From: Trichosporon coremiiforme
Lineage: Eukaryota; Basidiomycota; Tremellomycetes; Trichosporonales; Trichosporonaceae
Reading direction: 5' to 3'
NCBI GenBank assembly: GCA_039545355.1
Contig: BCJJ01000023.1
Span: 187,362-251,361, forward strand
DNA: 64,000 nucleotides
Made by a program: the position numbers and the translations under genes. Positions within the stretch are counted from its first letter, which is position 1. Each line of letters begins with the position of its first letter. This document shows, piece after piece, positions 1 through 9,754 of this stretch. The notes beneath the pieces were generated by a model. It was not told the origin of the DNA and searched no databases. It saw only the letters and a list, made by a program, of their open reading frames with translations.

Positions 1-2995
1 GACAAAGATGTTGTAATTGTCGCATGTCGCAGGTGTCGCAAATATGGCTTGGCATCACGTTCCGAGGCCCAAATTGTTACTTGGCGCGTCGTGGGTTATG
101 CCACTCGTTACATCTCGACGACCTTGACTTGGGACCAGCGGACTGGTGACTGCCATACTGGACTCTGGTACTTAATTGCCTGGAGGACTTCGAGAACGTG
201 GAGCGTTGCACCGCCGCAGTCTGGGACACGCTCGGTCACGCTTCCACCTGTTTCCGATTGTTCTGCGCCCTCCGCGCCCTCCGCGCCCTCCGGTCCGTAG
301 CGTCTGCCAATCCGAGTGCGGCGGCGCCAGCTTCCGCAGGGCGCACCAGCGCGCCAGGTTCATCGACAGGAACGGCGGCGGCGTCAGCAGTCCAGACGTC
401 CGGGCGTTCGGGCCTGGTCAAGCATACCATTCATGATTCAGGCAGCAGCGAGCGGCGCAGGTCAACGCAGAATGTCGGCGCTCTGGCCGGCGTGATTGTT
501 TGATGAGAAAACAAACACACAGGACATTTGCAGGAGTATTCGCAGGATTAAACGAAGCGGACCTGGTGCCTCACACGAGCACTCTGCATTCTGCATTCGC
601 TGAGGCAAGCACGCAACTGTGTAACGGAGGGAGGGCGAAGGTCTGTACCCTGGCTGCGCCAGCGAAATGCCCAGAGGCTAAAGCTGGCACATCTGCACGT
701 GGAACGGCGCGCTCCTGCTCGTGAAACTGGTCGAGTTGCGCGAGAGCCCCGCCGCGGGCCTGGACGCAGTCGGACACACAGACGCAGCGAGCTCGGCCCG
801 CCTGTTCGCCCAGCGCCCACCAACACCGAGCGCCGGCGCCCAGCGCTGTGAAGATCCAACAACTGGGACATGTCTTCTCATCGCTTGCGCGTTAGCGTAC
901 AGCGTGTTTGTACAGAGTCTGCAATTACAGAAAGGCCCGCCCATGCACTGAACCAGGGCCCGGCATCAGGCGCGCTACGAGTTGCTGGTTTTGGTTCTAG
1001 CGCTCTCCATCCGGCCCTGAGATTCCCTGAGGGACTTTGCTCGCGCTGGCTGGAGCCGCGACCGTCGCGACTGCGTCGAATCCCAAGCATGGCGAGAGAG
1101 AGCTTGAGAGCGCCCTGGACTGGAGGTCCCTGGGTGTCCCTCTCTGTGTTTTGGAACTCAGTCTAAACGCCCTGCGCCTTGCGCGCCCTGACTGCACCCG
1201 GTATCTACGACATCCCACGCAAACCAACAGAGACACTAGAAACGCTAGCACCAGAGAGTTGCTCAGCAACAGCGAACCTCCTTTCGCGGAGCAGGTTTGA
1301 TGCTCCGTAGGCCCGGGGTTGCCGGTCGCGAGTCGTAGACGTGTCGTGCGCCATCAGCCTAGGCCGTGTATTAAGCATTGCGGGGAACCCTCGCATCGCG
1401 CACACAGGTACAAGCAAGTTGGAGTATGTCATGCATTCGTTCCTTCGACGTCGCCGGAACAGGGCGTTGATTGTTCTGCGCATGTTTGTGATGAATGAGA
1501 AATATCAGCAAGATGGACACGAAGACGCAGCCAGCCGGGCGAGACAGGAACAAACAGTGCTACGGTATACGGCACGGCACGTCCCAGATCTGACCTTAGC
1601 TACGTTAGGCGACCTAGAGCTCCCAAGAGACCTTAGGCTGGAACCTCGATAGCACCCCAGCAGCCCCAGGCGCCAGGCACTGAGCCGGCTGGCCAGTAAC
1701 ATGTCAGCAACCGCTGGATCATGGACCATGGACCATGGACCTTGAGCCTTCCCTGCCCGCACGCCGCTGCCTTGTACCAGGCTCTGCCCTTGCCCCCCGA
1801 CCGCGACCGCGACCGCGACCACGAACGCGACCCCTTCTCACCCTCCCTTCTCCACCCTGCGCACCTCACGTTCACGCACCTCGACCTGAGCAAAGTGCCA
1901 AGCCAGGTCCTGTCCAGGTCCTGCCCTCCTAATCTCCTGCCCTCTTTGCGATCCTGCCTCTCCTGCCTCTCCTGCATCTCCTGCGTTGCCAGGAGTCTTC
2001 CCAGCGTCTCTTCACCCCCATCACCCTCACCCTCACCCTCACCCTCACTGAGCGCACCCTCGTCGCCATCCCCCTGCATAACCTGCTTCACCATTCACTC
2101 AACGGAGGCAGTTTTCATATCGCCCTCGTCCGTCCATTCACGACCCCCGACACTAGTCCACCTTTTCTGACATCTTGCAACCAAACCACGTCTGTACGTC
2201 TATCAGTTGCGACTCCGACTCCGACTCTGTACGCCCGAGCTAGCTGGCATTCTAGCGATCGACATCTACCCTCTCGACTCTCCCAATCAATCTCCAATCT
2301 CTGAACAACGACCAAACAAACGCCTCCATCTGCATACATCCAAGCAATTGTCTCGCGCCGTGACAATCGCGACCAACCAACACGTGTAACGCTCCTTCAA
2401 ACCGACCCACCGCATCCCTCGACCCCTCTCCTCCAAAGCAGTGCCCAAGCACTCTACGCGTCTGCGCGCTTTGTTCCCCGCCTGTACTCTTGTTTACAGC
2501 TGTGCTGTTGGCTCCACAGTCAAATCATCGCGCTTCCCCTGACCCGTCCGACTCTGTTGCTGCTGTCATCTGAAATCATTGACCTTCATTCCGGCAGACA
2601 CTAAGTCACCAAAGGTGAGTTTAGCCATCACTTGACCTCTCCTCCGTGCATCACACTCGCTCGCGCGTCTCTTCACCTCCGCCTCCCCTCCCTCGCCGCA
2701 GTTGCAGTTGCATGATACCTCTTGTCGCCCCCTACCTATTCGACAACTCTCATCTTCCAACCACTGCTCTAAACGATCCCGCCCGACGGTGCACTTGCCG
2801 CATCCGCGAAGCCATCGAACCCTATCTGTCCAGGTCTCGCTCTCAAAACCGACTTCTCCCCCTGCGCTTCCTCTCTTCCTCATCCGAGTTCGACGCGATT
2901 TGCCGTCCCGCGCACCCATCGCTGACTGTGCCTAGACGGACCACACATCTTTCTCTGCCGCTGAAGCAAAGTAATCAGAGAGAAACGAGATAGTG
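1..2995. other. Non-coding stretch and RhoGEF 5' leader
   Basis: I see no supportable gene here. From about 1700 the sequence is pyrimidine-rich with simple repeats: CCATGGA-like units at about 1719-1741, CGACCG units near 1800-1825, CTCCTGC units at about 1955-1985 and TCACCC units at 2021-2048. This fits a promoter and long 5' leader of the RhoGEF gene. A possible leader intron starts with GTGAGT at 2615 and could end at the CGCAG at 2701. Short open frames here have proline/serine low-complexity translations and no splice logic. Confidence 0.5.
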
Positions 2996-3181
2996 TAAGT
3001 TGTCTATACGGACAACTGCGATGGGTCTATGCTTACGCCGTCCACCAGTGCAGTGGAATTTTCCTTCTGCACATCGCGTCATCGACTGGTTTAGTGGCGT
3101 CGATAGCGAGGAAACAGGTACGGCCGTCGACGAGACGAGACGAGACGAGGTGGAAGGTCGAAAGCTGACCCGATCGCACAG
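2996..3181 (+). other. Probable 5'-UTR intron of the RhoGEF gene
   Basis: A GTAAGT donor at 2996, a GCTGAC branch near 3164 and an AG at 3181 define a 186-nt intron just before the chosen start at 3204. It removes an upstream in-frame ATG at 3021 and a tandem ACGAG repeat (about 3129-3149). Its presence is the reason for preferring ATG 3204 over upstream starts. Confidence 0.6.
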
Positions 3182-3203
3182 ATCCACACAACCTTCTATC
3201 AAC

Positions 3204-6200
3204 ATGTTCGACGACCGATCTGTTGCTGGCCCAAGCAAGCCGCGTATGCCTACCCGAGTTCCACCTCAACCGCCCGTTCACGACGATCTGCGCGGCCTGG
3301 CCCGGTCTCCAAACATGTATAGCACACCCGACTTTTCCGACACACGGTATCGCACCGCAAAGGCTGACATGAGTCGTCGCCCACACAGCACTTACCCATC
3401 GACCGGTGACGAACCTGTGTTTCACTTGCCGCGCAAGTACACTGACCCTACCCCCCACACGGCTGCGCCGTACGAGCCTCCCAGCCCGAATCCGTCGTCC
3501 CCTTCTGCTCAACTCGATGTTGATCTGGACGTGTATTCGCAGGAGTATTACGACGTTGAGGACGATCTTCGCCAACCTTCGCTGAGCATCGTAACTTCCT
3601 CCACCGTCGACTCGACGACAAGCTCGCCCTCCATCCCAGAGACGACCTACACGTACGGAACAGAACGGTTTGACCGGAAGCAACAAATTGAGCCCGAGCC
3701 TCGAGTCATCGGCATGAGGACCAATGCTGGGCGTCAAAATGCGTACTCCTCTGCAGAATCGAGCCTCGCTTCAGGCGCGTACTCGGGACAGTTCTCCTAC
3801 CACGCCTACAGCGACAACGCACACCCGCAACCGCCGGTTCCAGACATCAACCTGAGCTCGCCGATACGCTCGCATCAGGTGATGGAGCCTGATCTTGCTT
3901 CCGCCAACAGCTGCACCGACACTTCCAACACCTCAGGCGCTGCCTTTTCACCAGGTGTCTACGCTCAATCCTGGCGATCACCCGTCATGAATCGGGCTCG
4001 TAGCCACTCTGAAACGACAACAGAGTCGACAGACGACACGACCGACTCGGCATCAGGTTGCGACCGGCTATCGCAAGCTTTCGCCAACTCGTTTGGTTAC
4101 TTGGGCGAGTCGCCGCGACCGTGGGACTCGATGATCCCGGAACCCACTGCGCTCGCCCTCGTCGACGATGGCAGGAGTAAAATTCTCAACGTGCAGCAGA
4201 TCGAGGCTATGGGCGGCCTCCCGACTTTGGCACGGATGTCTGAGAACGAACTTTTGCGGCTCCCGCGCTACACGCATCTGCTTCTTTCGGGGATTGGTCC
4301 CGACATCATGACCGTGCTTCCTCAGCTGTTGGACGTGTTGTCCACGACCCTCGTGGTTCTGGATGTTTCGGACAACAACCTCGGTACCTTGCCGACGGGG
4401 CTGAGACACTGTACGGCACTCGAAGAGCTTAACGTGTCTGGCAATCCGCTGCGTGCGCTACCTCAGTTCCTGGCCGACTGCCAGCAGCTGCGCCTGTTTG
4501 CGGCCGACAATTGCTTGCTCACGACCCTTCCCCAGGAGCTCTCGACGCTGCAGAGCCTGCACACGCTCTGCATTCGAGGAAACCGCATGGTGGTCCTGCC
4601 TTCGTGGATCTGCCTGCTCACCCGTCTGGAGGCGCTGCGCATCGATAACAACCCGTTCGCCGCGCAATGGCGTTCGATTGTCGCACCTATCTTGACGTCT
4701 ACTCTGGCTCAGAATTCGCCTTACCCCACGCATTCCCGCACTGCGTCGGCTCAGTCGTCTGTTCACTCGTTAAGCATGGGCTCTGTTCGATCGTCTCACG
4801 CTTCCGTGACGAACCTCGTCGCTTCGTCTGCCAGCTCTGTCACAAATGACTCGTCTCTCGGTATCGGCTACCCCAGCGAGCCAAGTACTCCCTCGCGTTC
4901 GGTTACGCCTGCCGCTGGCATTGACGACACCCCTACGGCTGGACCGGTCCAGTCATTACGGACGACTCGTGCAGCTCCCCGACCTCCTGTACCAGTCATG
5001 CCGCCCCAGCAGACTAACGGTTCCCGGGCGCCCAACCGCAGTGCCTCGCACCCGCAGACGTCGTCTGAGATCTTCACTCCGTCTGAGCGCATGTCTGGCA
5101 CGGGACTGTCACGACGAGTCCAGAGCGCAGTTGGGCCCAGTGGCCAACCAGGCGCGGCGACTCCGGACGACTCGGAGGACGGTGGCGGCAAGCACAAGTG
5201 GGGTTTCCTCCGAAAGGTATCCATCTCGCGTCTGCGGGCGGAGAAGGATTACACGGCGCAGCTGAATGCTTCGGCGGCAGCCAACATTTCGTCAATGCCG
5301 ACGCTGCCGCACACCCACTCGGTTCCCAACGGCGTCAAGCCTCGACGACCAACCTTGACGTCTGGATGGTCGACCTCTGTCGTTCCCACGCGATCCCACA
5401 ACCTTACTCCAGGATCTGCGGAGAGTGCCCCTGTTTCACCTCCGAACGGACTCTCTGCGTCCGCCTCGAGCCTCCCGCACATCATCACCCACAACCTTGC
5501 CCCCTCGTCTTACGGCGCCGCGGCGGCCATGCGACGAAACAAGCGCCGCAGCTTCCTCCCTATCGACCCCAGCCCGCCCTCGCTCAACGGTGTTGCGATC
5601 CCTTCGCTCTCCCCGTTAATGGCGCCGCAGGCTACGCTGGTAGACCATGAGGCGGCCTACGCGACGACACCTGTCACGGACGACAACGCCATGGAGACCC
5701 TTGGTGACGAGCCCGAGGCCCGCGGCACTTCGGTCCGCGCTCCCTCATCGGCCGCCACGCACCATGAGATGGAGGTCGCTGCTATGGATCAGGAGGTGCG
5801 CTACACCCGAGGACTCGAGTCGATCAAGAGCTACCTCCGGGACCTTTATGAGTTGTCTCTGCCTGCGCTCGAGCCCTACGGTGGATTCGAGGTCGTGGAG
5901 GGTGCCATGTTCAACCCGATCTCGCCGCTGTCCGACCACGCGAGCCTGCGAGACTCGATACAGTCGCGCCAGCCGACTATGGAGAGCGTCACTCGCGACT
6001 CGATGCGCGGCCAGTCGATGATCAGCGTCGCCAGCGAGCGGAGATCGACCGCGGTTGACCCCGCTGACCTGCCGTCATCTCAGGTCAAGCGCTTCAAGGA
6101 CGACAAGTCGAAGCGTGCTGGTGTCATCAGGGAGATTTTCGAGACGGAGAAGACGTACGTCCGCGGCCTTCAGGAGCTCATCGCGATCTACGTTCAGCCC

Positions 6201-7388
6201 GCGTCGCAGTGCATCTCGTCGAAATCGAACGAGACCCTGATTCCCCTTGCCGAGCGCAAGGTGGTGTTTGGCGGTGTCGAGTCGATCCTGGTCATTCACC
6301 GTGACAACTTCCTTCCGGCCCTGGAGCGTGTGATAGAGCCTCTGCTCCGTGGTAGCGACGATTCGGAGGGAACGATCTCGGCGCGTATCGCCCATCAGGT
6401 TGGTGAGGTATTCCGCACCTACATCGCCTACATGAAGCAGTACTCGACGTACATCAACAACTTTGACAACGCCCTGCAGCGGATGCGATCGTGGACGTTA
6501 CCGGTCGCTGGGTCGTCGCCGTCCACGAGCACCAAGGTGTCGCCGTCGTCGGGTATCGGAGTTGCTGCCATTGGCGCCGGCCTGATCGGTTCCGCTGTGC
6601 TTCCCGTCGGCGACGGCAAGCCCATGCAGCACTCGCCACTGCAGCCGAGTCAGCGCAAGCGCGTCAAGCACTTCCTGAAAAAGTGCAAGGAGAACTCGCG
6701 CCACTCGCAGATCAACCTCGAGTCGTACCTGCTTTTGCCCGTGCAGCGTGTCCCGCGCTACAAGCTCCTGCTCGAGGACCTGGCGATGTGCACGCCGCCG
6801 CGTGAGTCGCTCGGCCCGAGCGACGCGCTCGACGACGCCATCAACGAGATTGCCAACCTCGCGTCGCTCATGAACGAGGAGAAGCGTGAAGCCGAGAGCC
6901 GCCTTCGCCTCCTTCACTGGCAGCAGCGTATCACGTCTCGCGGCCCGTCGCCGCTGGTGCAGCCGCACCGCAAACTCGTGTTAGACGGCGCGCTGCAGCT
7001 GATCCGCGTCGTGAAGAAGACGTCCGCGTTCGCCGAGGTCGACTACTCTGTCCCGTCCGGCAGCGGAGACAACACGATCACGACGTCCAAGTCTGTCATT
7101 CCCATCGAGTTCATCAAGCCCGAGCCGATGGACAAGGCGGTCATGCTGATCCTGTGCTCAGACATGCTCGTGCTCGTGCAGAAACGCAACGACGCGGGCT
7201 GGGACGGCCCCGTCGACCTGTTCAGCGTGCTGCGCATGGCGACGCTGAAGGAGCCCGCGAGCATCTTACACAGCAACGATCGCGTGCTCCGCGTCGTCGA
7301 CAACAAGAGCATCTACTACTTCAACGGCGGCAGCCACAGCACGGCGCTGCAGTGGTGTCGCGCCATCAACGGCCAGAACCGCAAGTAG
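3204..7388 (+). CDS. Leucine-rich-repeat Rho guanine-nucleotide exchange factor
   Basis: The gene encodes 1394 residues in one exon from ATG 3204. The N-terminal ~370 residues are disordered, Ser/Pro-rich and low in charge. Residues ~375-490 are four to five leucine-rich repeats (for example LVVLDVSDNNLGTLPTGL). A second Ser/Thr/Pro-rich linker follows. A DH (RhoGEF) domain starts near residue 970 (IREIFETEKTYVRGLQELI) and contains the conserved LLPVQRVPRYKLLL helix. A PH domain runs from about 1255 to the end (HRKLVLDGALQLIRV to WCRAINGQ). By family it should load GTP onto a Rho or Cdc42 GTPase at the cortex to control polarity or wall synthesis. The DH domain has a roughly 60-residue insert with a hydrophobic Gly/Ala stretch (genomic ~6500-6640). 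The open frame continues upstream to 3000, but that part lies in the probable 5'-UTR intron. The specific GTPase partner cannot be read from sequence. Confidence 0.9.
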   Translation: MFDDRSVAGPSKPRMPTRVPPQPPVHDDLRGLARSPNMYSTPDFSDTRYRTAKADMSRRPHSTYPSTGDEPVFHLPRKYTDPTPHTAAPYEPPSPNPSSPSAQLDVDLDVYSQEYYDVEDDLRQPSLSIVTSSTVDSTTSSPSIPETTYTYGTERFDRKQQIEPEPRVIGMRTNAGRQNAYSSAESSLASGAYSGQFSYHAYSDNAHPQPPVPDINLSSPIRSHQVMEPDLASANSCTDTSNTSGAAFSPGVYAQSWRSPVMNRARSHSETTTESTDDTTDSASGCDRLSQAFANSFGYLGESPRPWDSMIPEPTALALVDDGRSKILNVQQIEAMGGLPTLARMSENELLRLPRYTHLLLSGIGPDIMTVLPQLLDVLSTTLVVLDVSDNNLGTLPTGLRHCTALEELNVSGNPLRALPQFLADCQQLRLFAADNCLLTTLPQELSTLQSLHTLCIRGNRMVVLPSWICLLTRLEALRIDNNPFAAQWRSIVAPILTSTLAQNSPYPTHSRTASAQSSVHSLSMGSVRSSHASVTNLVASSASSVTNDSSLGIGYPSEPSTPSRSVTPAAGIDDTPTAGPVQSLRTTRAAPRPPVPVMPPQQTNGSRAPNRSASHPQTSSEIFTPSERMSGTGLSRRVQSAVGPSGQPGAATPDDSEDGGGKHKWGFLRKVSISRLRAEKDYTAQLNASAAANISSMPTLPHTHSVPNGVKPRRPTLTSGWSTSVVPTRSHNLTPGSAESAPVSPPNGLSASASSLPHIITHNLAPSSYGAAAAMRRNKRRSFLPIDPSPPSLNGVAIPSLSPLMAPQATLVDHEAAYATTPVTDDNAMETLGDEPEARGTSVRAPSSAATHHEMEVAAMDQEVRYTRGLESIKSYLRDLYELSLPALEPYGGFEVVEGAMFNPISPLSDHASLRDSIQSRQPTMESVTRDSMRGQSMISVASERRSTAVDPADLPSSQVKRFKDDKSKRAGVIREIFETEKTYVRGLQELIAIYVQPASQCISSKSNETLIPLAERKVVFGGVESILVIHRDNFLPALERVIEPLLRGSDDSEGTISARIAHQVGEVFRTYIAYMKQYSTYINNFDNALQRMRSWTLPVAGSSPSTSTKVSPSSGIGVAAIGAGLIGSAVLPVGDGKPMQHSPLQPSQRKRVKHFLKKCKENSRHSQINLESYLLLPVQRVPRYKLLLEDLAMCTPPRESLGPSDALDDAINEIANLASLMNEEKREAESRLRLLHWQQRITSRGPSPLVQPHRKLVLDGALQLIRVVKKTSAFAEVDYSVPSGSGDNTITTSKSVIPIEFIKPEPMDKAVMLILCSDMLVLVQKRNDAGWDGPVDLFSVLRMATLKEPASILHSNDRVLRVVDNKSIYYFNGGSHSTALQWCRAINGQNRK

Positions 7389-7716
7389 ACCACTGTGTAA
7401 TGACGCAGTATAGCGACTAGAAGCTACCTACCATACCACTATGTAAAGAATTATCAGCAATTGTGTACTAGATGTGGATTGGATCTCGATGCAACACATT
7501 CAACAAGATAGAGAGCCGCGCAGCGGCTTGAGCGAGGCAAACTGGTCTTCTGGTCCACTCGCGTCCAATTGGCGCAGTCAGCTGCGATCAGCTGGTTCGG
7601 GTGCGAGTGCAAGGCACCGCAACGGCGCGATAAGATGTCGCTATGATACATATGATACATTGTTATCTATGACCAGTCAGATGCCATCCGCTACCTCAGC
7701 ACAGCTCGACCTATGA
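7389..7716. other. Convergent 3' intergenic region
   Basis: This separates the convergent ends of the RhoGEF gene and the glycine-rich gene. It is somewhat AT-richer than the flanks and should hold both 3' ends. I see nothing else in it. Confidence 0.5.
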
Positions 7717-8922
7717 CTAAGAGCGAGGCACAAGGTTGCGCCACGGATCCTCGCAAAAGCTTTCCTGGAAGTATCCTTTCGTCGTATAGTCGTCCTTCTG
7801 ATGATCTCGTCCCGAGCCAGAGTGCGCGTGGCCGCCACCGTGTCCACCGTGCCCGTGGGGACCGTGCCGCCCTCCGCGGCCGCGACCGCCTCGTCCGCCG
7901 CGGGAATAAGTGTCTGGCGAGGTGGGTGGCCGCTGCTTTCGTCAGCACGTCTTCAAAATCACTCTTCGGGATTGCGGGGGATCGTAGCGTGGCTCGTGGC
8001 GTACAGGCCCCGGCTTGCGTGGTCGTGGAAATTGCATGTTTGAGCTCGGATCAGCCAGGGCGTGCACCTCGACGCCCGCCCAGCGCCTGGGCCACCACCC
8101 CAGCCAGCCCTCCAGCAAGCAGCAAGGCAGCTCGCTAGACAAGGAACGAGGCAGTGTGAGTGCCGCCGGTGCTACCCGCACTTCGTGGAGGCAGCGCGGG
8201 GGCGGCAGCGGCCGCACTGATCGCTGTTGCAGCCAGTGCCGCAACGGTCTCAGTGGGGAGCGCACGATTCTCTCAACTTTCAATCTCGCCGGCGGCGAAA
8301 CTCGTCGAGTCAGCGCAGAATGCACCGAGCGGGCCTGCCGCCTGCCGTCTACGCTCGAGGCGCGTCGAGGCACAGAGGCGCGAGAGATAACGAGCACAGA
8401 AGTGCCACTGTCCGCTCTCGGTCGCGTGCTCCCCCCGCCCAGATTCCGTACGATGGCGGGACGCAACAGGTTCCTATGTGCGTCTGCACGTCTGCGCGCC
8501 TGCAAGCCCAGATCGCCCAGGCGAGGTACTAGTCCCCTGCCGTGACACGAAACACGAGGCACGCGAGGCTCGTGATATCGAAGAAGCAAGCGGCACGCTC
8601 ACGAGCAAGCCAGCACGCAAAAACTCACCTTGATGCCCGGATTCAGCTCGCCATCAGCGTTATCAGTGTCCCCGTGACCAGCGCTTGGGTTCTTGCCGCG
8701 AGTCGAAACAGGCTGTGCGTTGGCCCCACTACCCGCGTTGTACCCGGTGTACCCGCCGCCACGGCCGCCACCGCGGCGGCGCTTGCCCCCGCCGACTACT
8801 CCTCGCGGTCCCCTCTGGCCGGGCTCTCCTCGTGCCGGAGGAGAAGGTTTCGGCGGTAGTGAGCTGGATGCTGGCTGGGCGGGCTGCTTGCCGAAGGACA
8901 TTGGGAGGCCGAGCTCCTCCAT
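7717..8922 (-). CDS. Gly/RGG-rich protein with MPLKIP/TTDN1-like C-terminus
   Basis: Two exons, 8629-8922 and 7717-7932, give 169 residues. The intron (7933-8628, 696 nt) has a GTGAGT donor and a GTGCTGACG branch directly before AAAGCAG; both junctions are phase 0. The N-terminus reads MEELGLPMSFGKQ, then Pro/Gly/Arg-rich sequence with RGG runs. Exon 2 encodes more RGG, a His/Gly-rich stretch and the ending GYFQESFCEDPWRNLVP. That ending resembles, from memory, the conserved C-terminal motif of human MPLKIP/TTDN1 (YFKPSMLEDPWxGL), a short Gly-rich nuclear protein reported to work with the lariat-debranching enzyme. The family call rests on this short motif plus Gly-richness, so it is tentative. 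The intron is exceptionally long for this genome and I found no further exon in it. The gene is divergent from the carrier gene. Confidence 0.7.
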
Positions 8923-9754
8923 CTTGTCTTGATGCCTTGAACTGCTCAGCCGCGCGATCAGTCGAAGAGAGTTAACGAAGAGCCTTGAGTTGGAGTGGAG
9001 GCAGGGCAGGAGGGAGATTGGTGCTGCCGAGCCGTGAACCGGTGTCAGTCAGGCAAGAGAGGTGGGCCCAGGTCTTGCTGTGGTTCGCCAGGAGGTGAGG
9101 GTTCACCCAGGTTCGCTTGAGGGTTGACGGAGAGCGCCGGGTCGGCTGGAGATAAGGCTGATGTTGATGATGCACGAGAAAGTGCACCGGCAGCATTCTG
9201 CGTCCTGAGATCTGGACAGACCTGACAGACCTGACAGGCAGCCGCAAGTCCGATATCGGGTCAAGTGGCCGAAGCGCCCTGCCCATTAGGACGGTCACGT
9301 ACGATCGATTAGGCGGCGGATTAGCTCGTGCCTAGTACTTGTTTTCTAGTATTGTCTGCGATCCACCGGGCCAGAGCAGAGGCGACTTACCGGCTGCTCA
9401 GGGACGGGTGCCGCTTGAGTCGCCTCTCGCCGCCCGCTGGGCAGTACCGCGCGCCGCGTGCCCCCCCTTGTGCCATGGCCGCCTGGCACTGCCGCTCTGA
9501 AATGACCGTGTAACAAAGATTCATTATCCATTTCGCCTTCCCTTCCCCCCCACTCTCCATCCTCTTTTCCTCTTTCTCGTCTTTCACAAGACACATCTCG
9601 ACTGCAAGTGCAAGCTCTTCAGTGTAGCCTGCCCCTCGCCTGATCATCCACCCGTCGAGCCCGCCAGCCCCGCCGTCGCTGCACCGAGAATCAACGACTG
9701 CACCGGCCCACCGACTTGTTTTCAACTTTCGATCGAGTCGACTCCCTAAATAAA
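8923..9754. other. Shared divergent promoter region
   Basis: 832 nt lie between the start codons of the glycine-rich gene (minus) and the mitochondrial carrier (plus). They include a short direct repeat of GACAGACCT (about 9212-9238) and a CT-rich leader before ATG 9755. No TATA box is evident and no coding frame is convincing. Confidence 0.5.

Noticed and set aside
2021..2048. TCACCC-type repeat resembling telomeric sequence
   Set aside because: Only about five imperfect units in a pyrimidine-rich leader, not a terminal array, and the unit is not a fungal telomere repeat.
1721..2170. 149-codon plus frame upstream of the RhoGEF gene
   Set aside because: The translation is Ser/Pro low complexity generated by simple pyrimidine repeats in the leader.
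7933..8628. C/D snoRNA inside the long intron of the glycine-rich gene
   Set aside because: I looked for RTGATGA and CTGA boxes with terminal stems and found no convincing pair.
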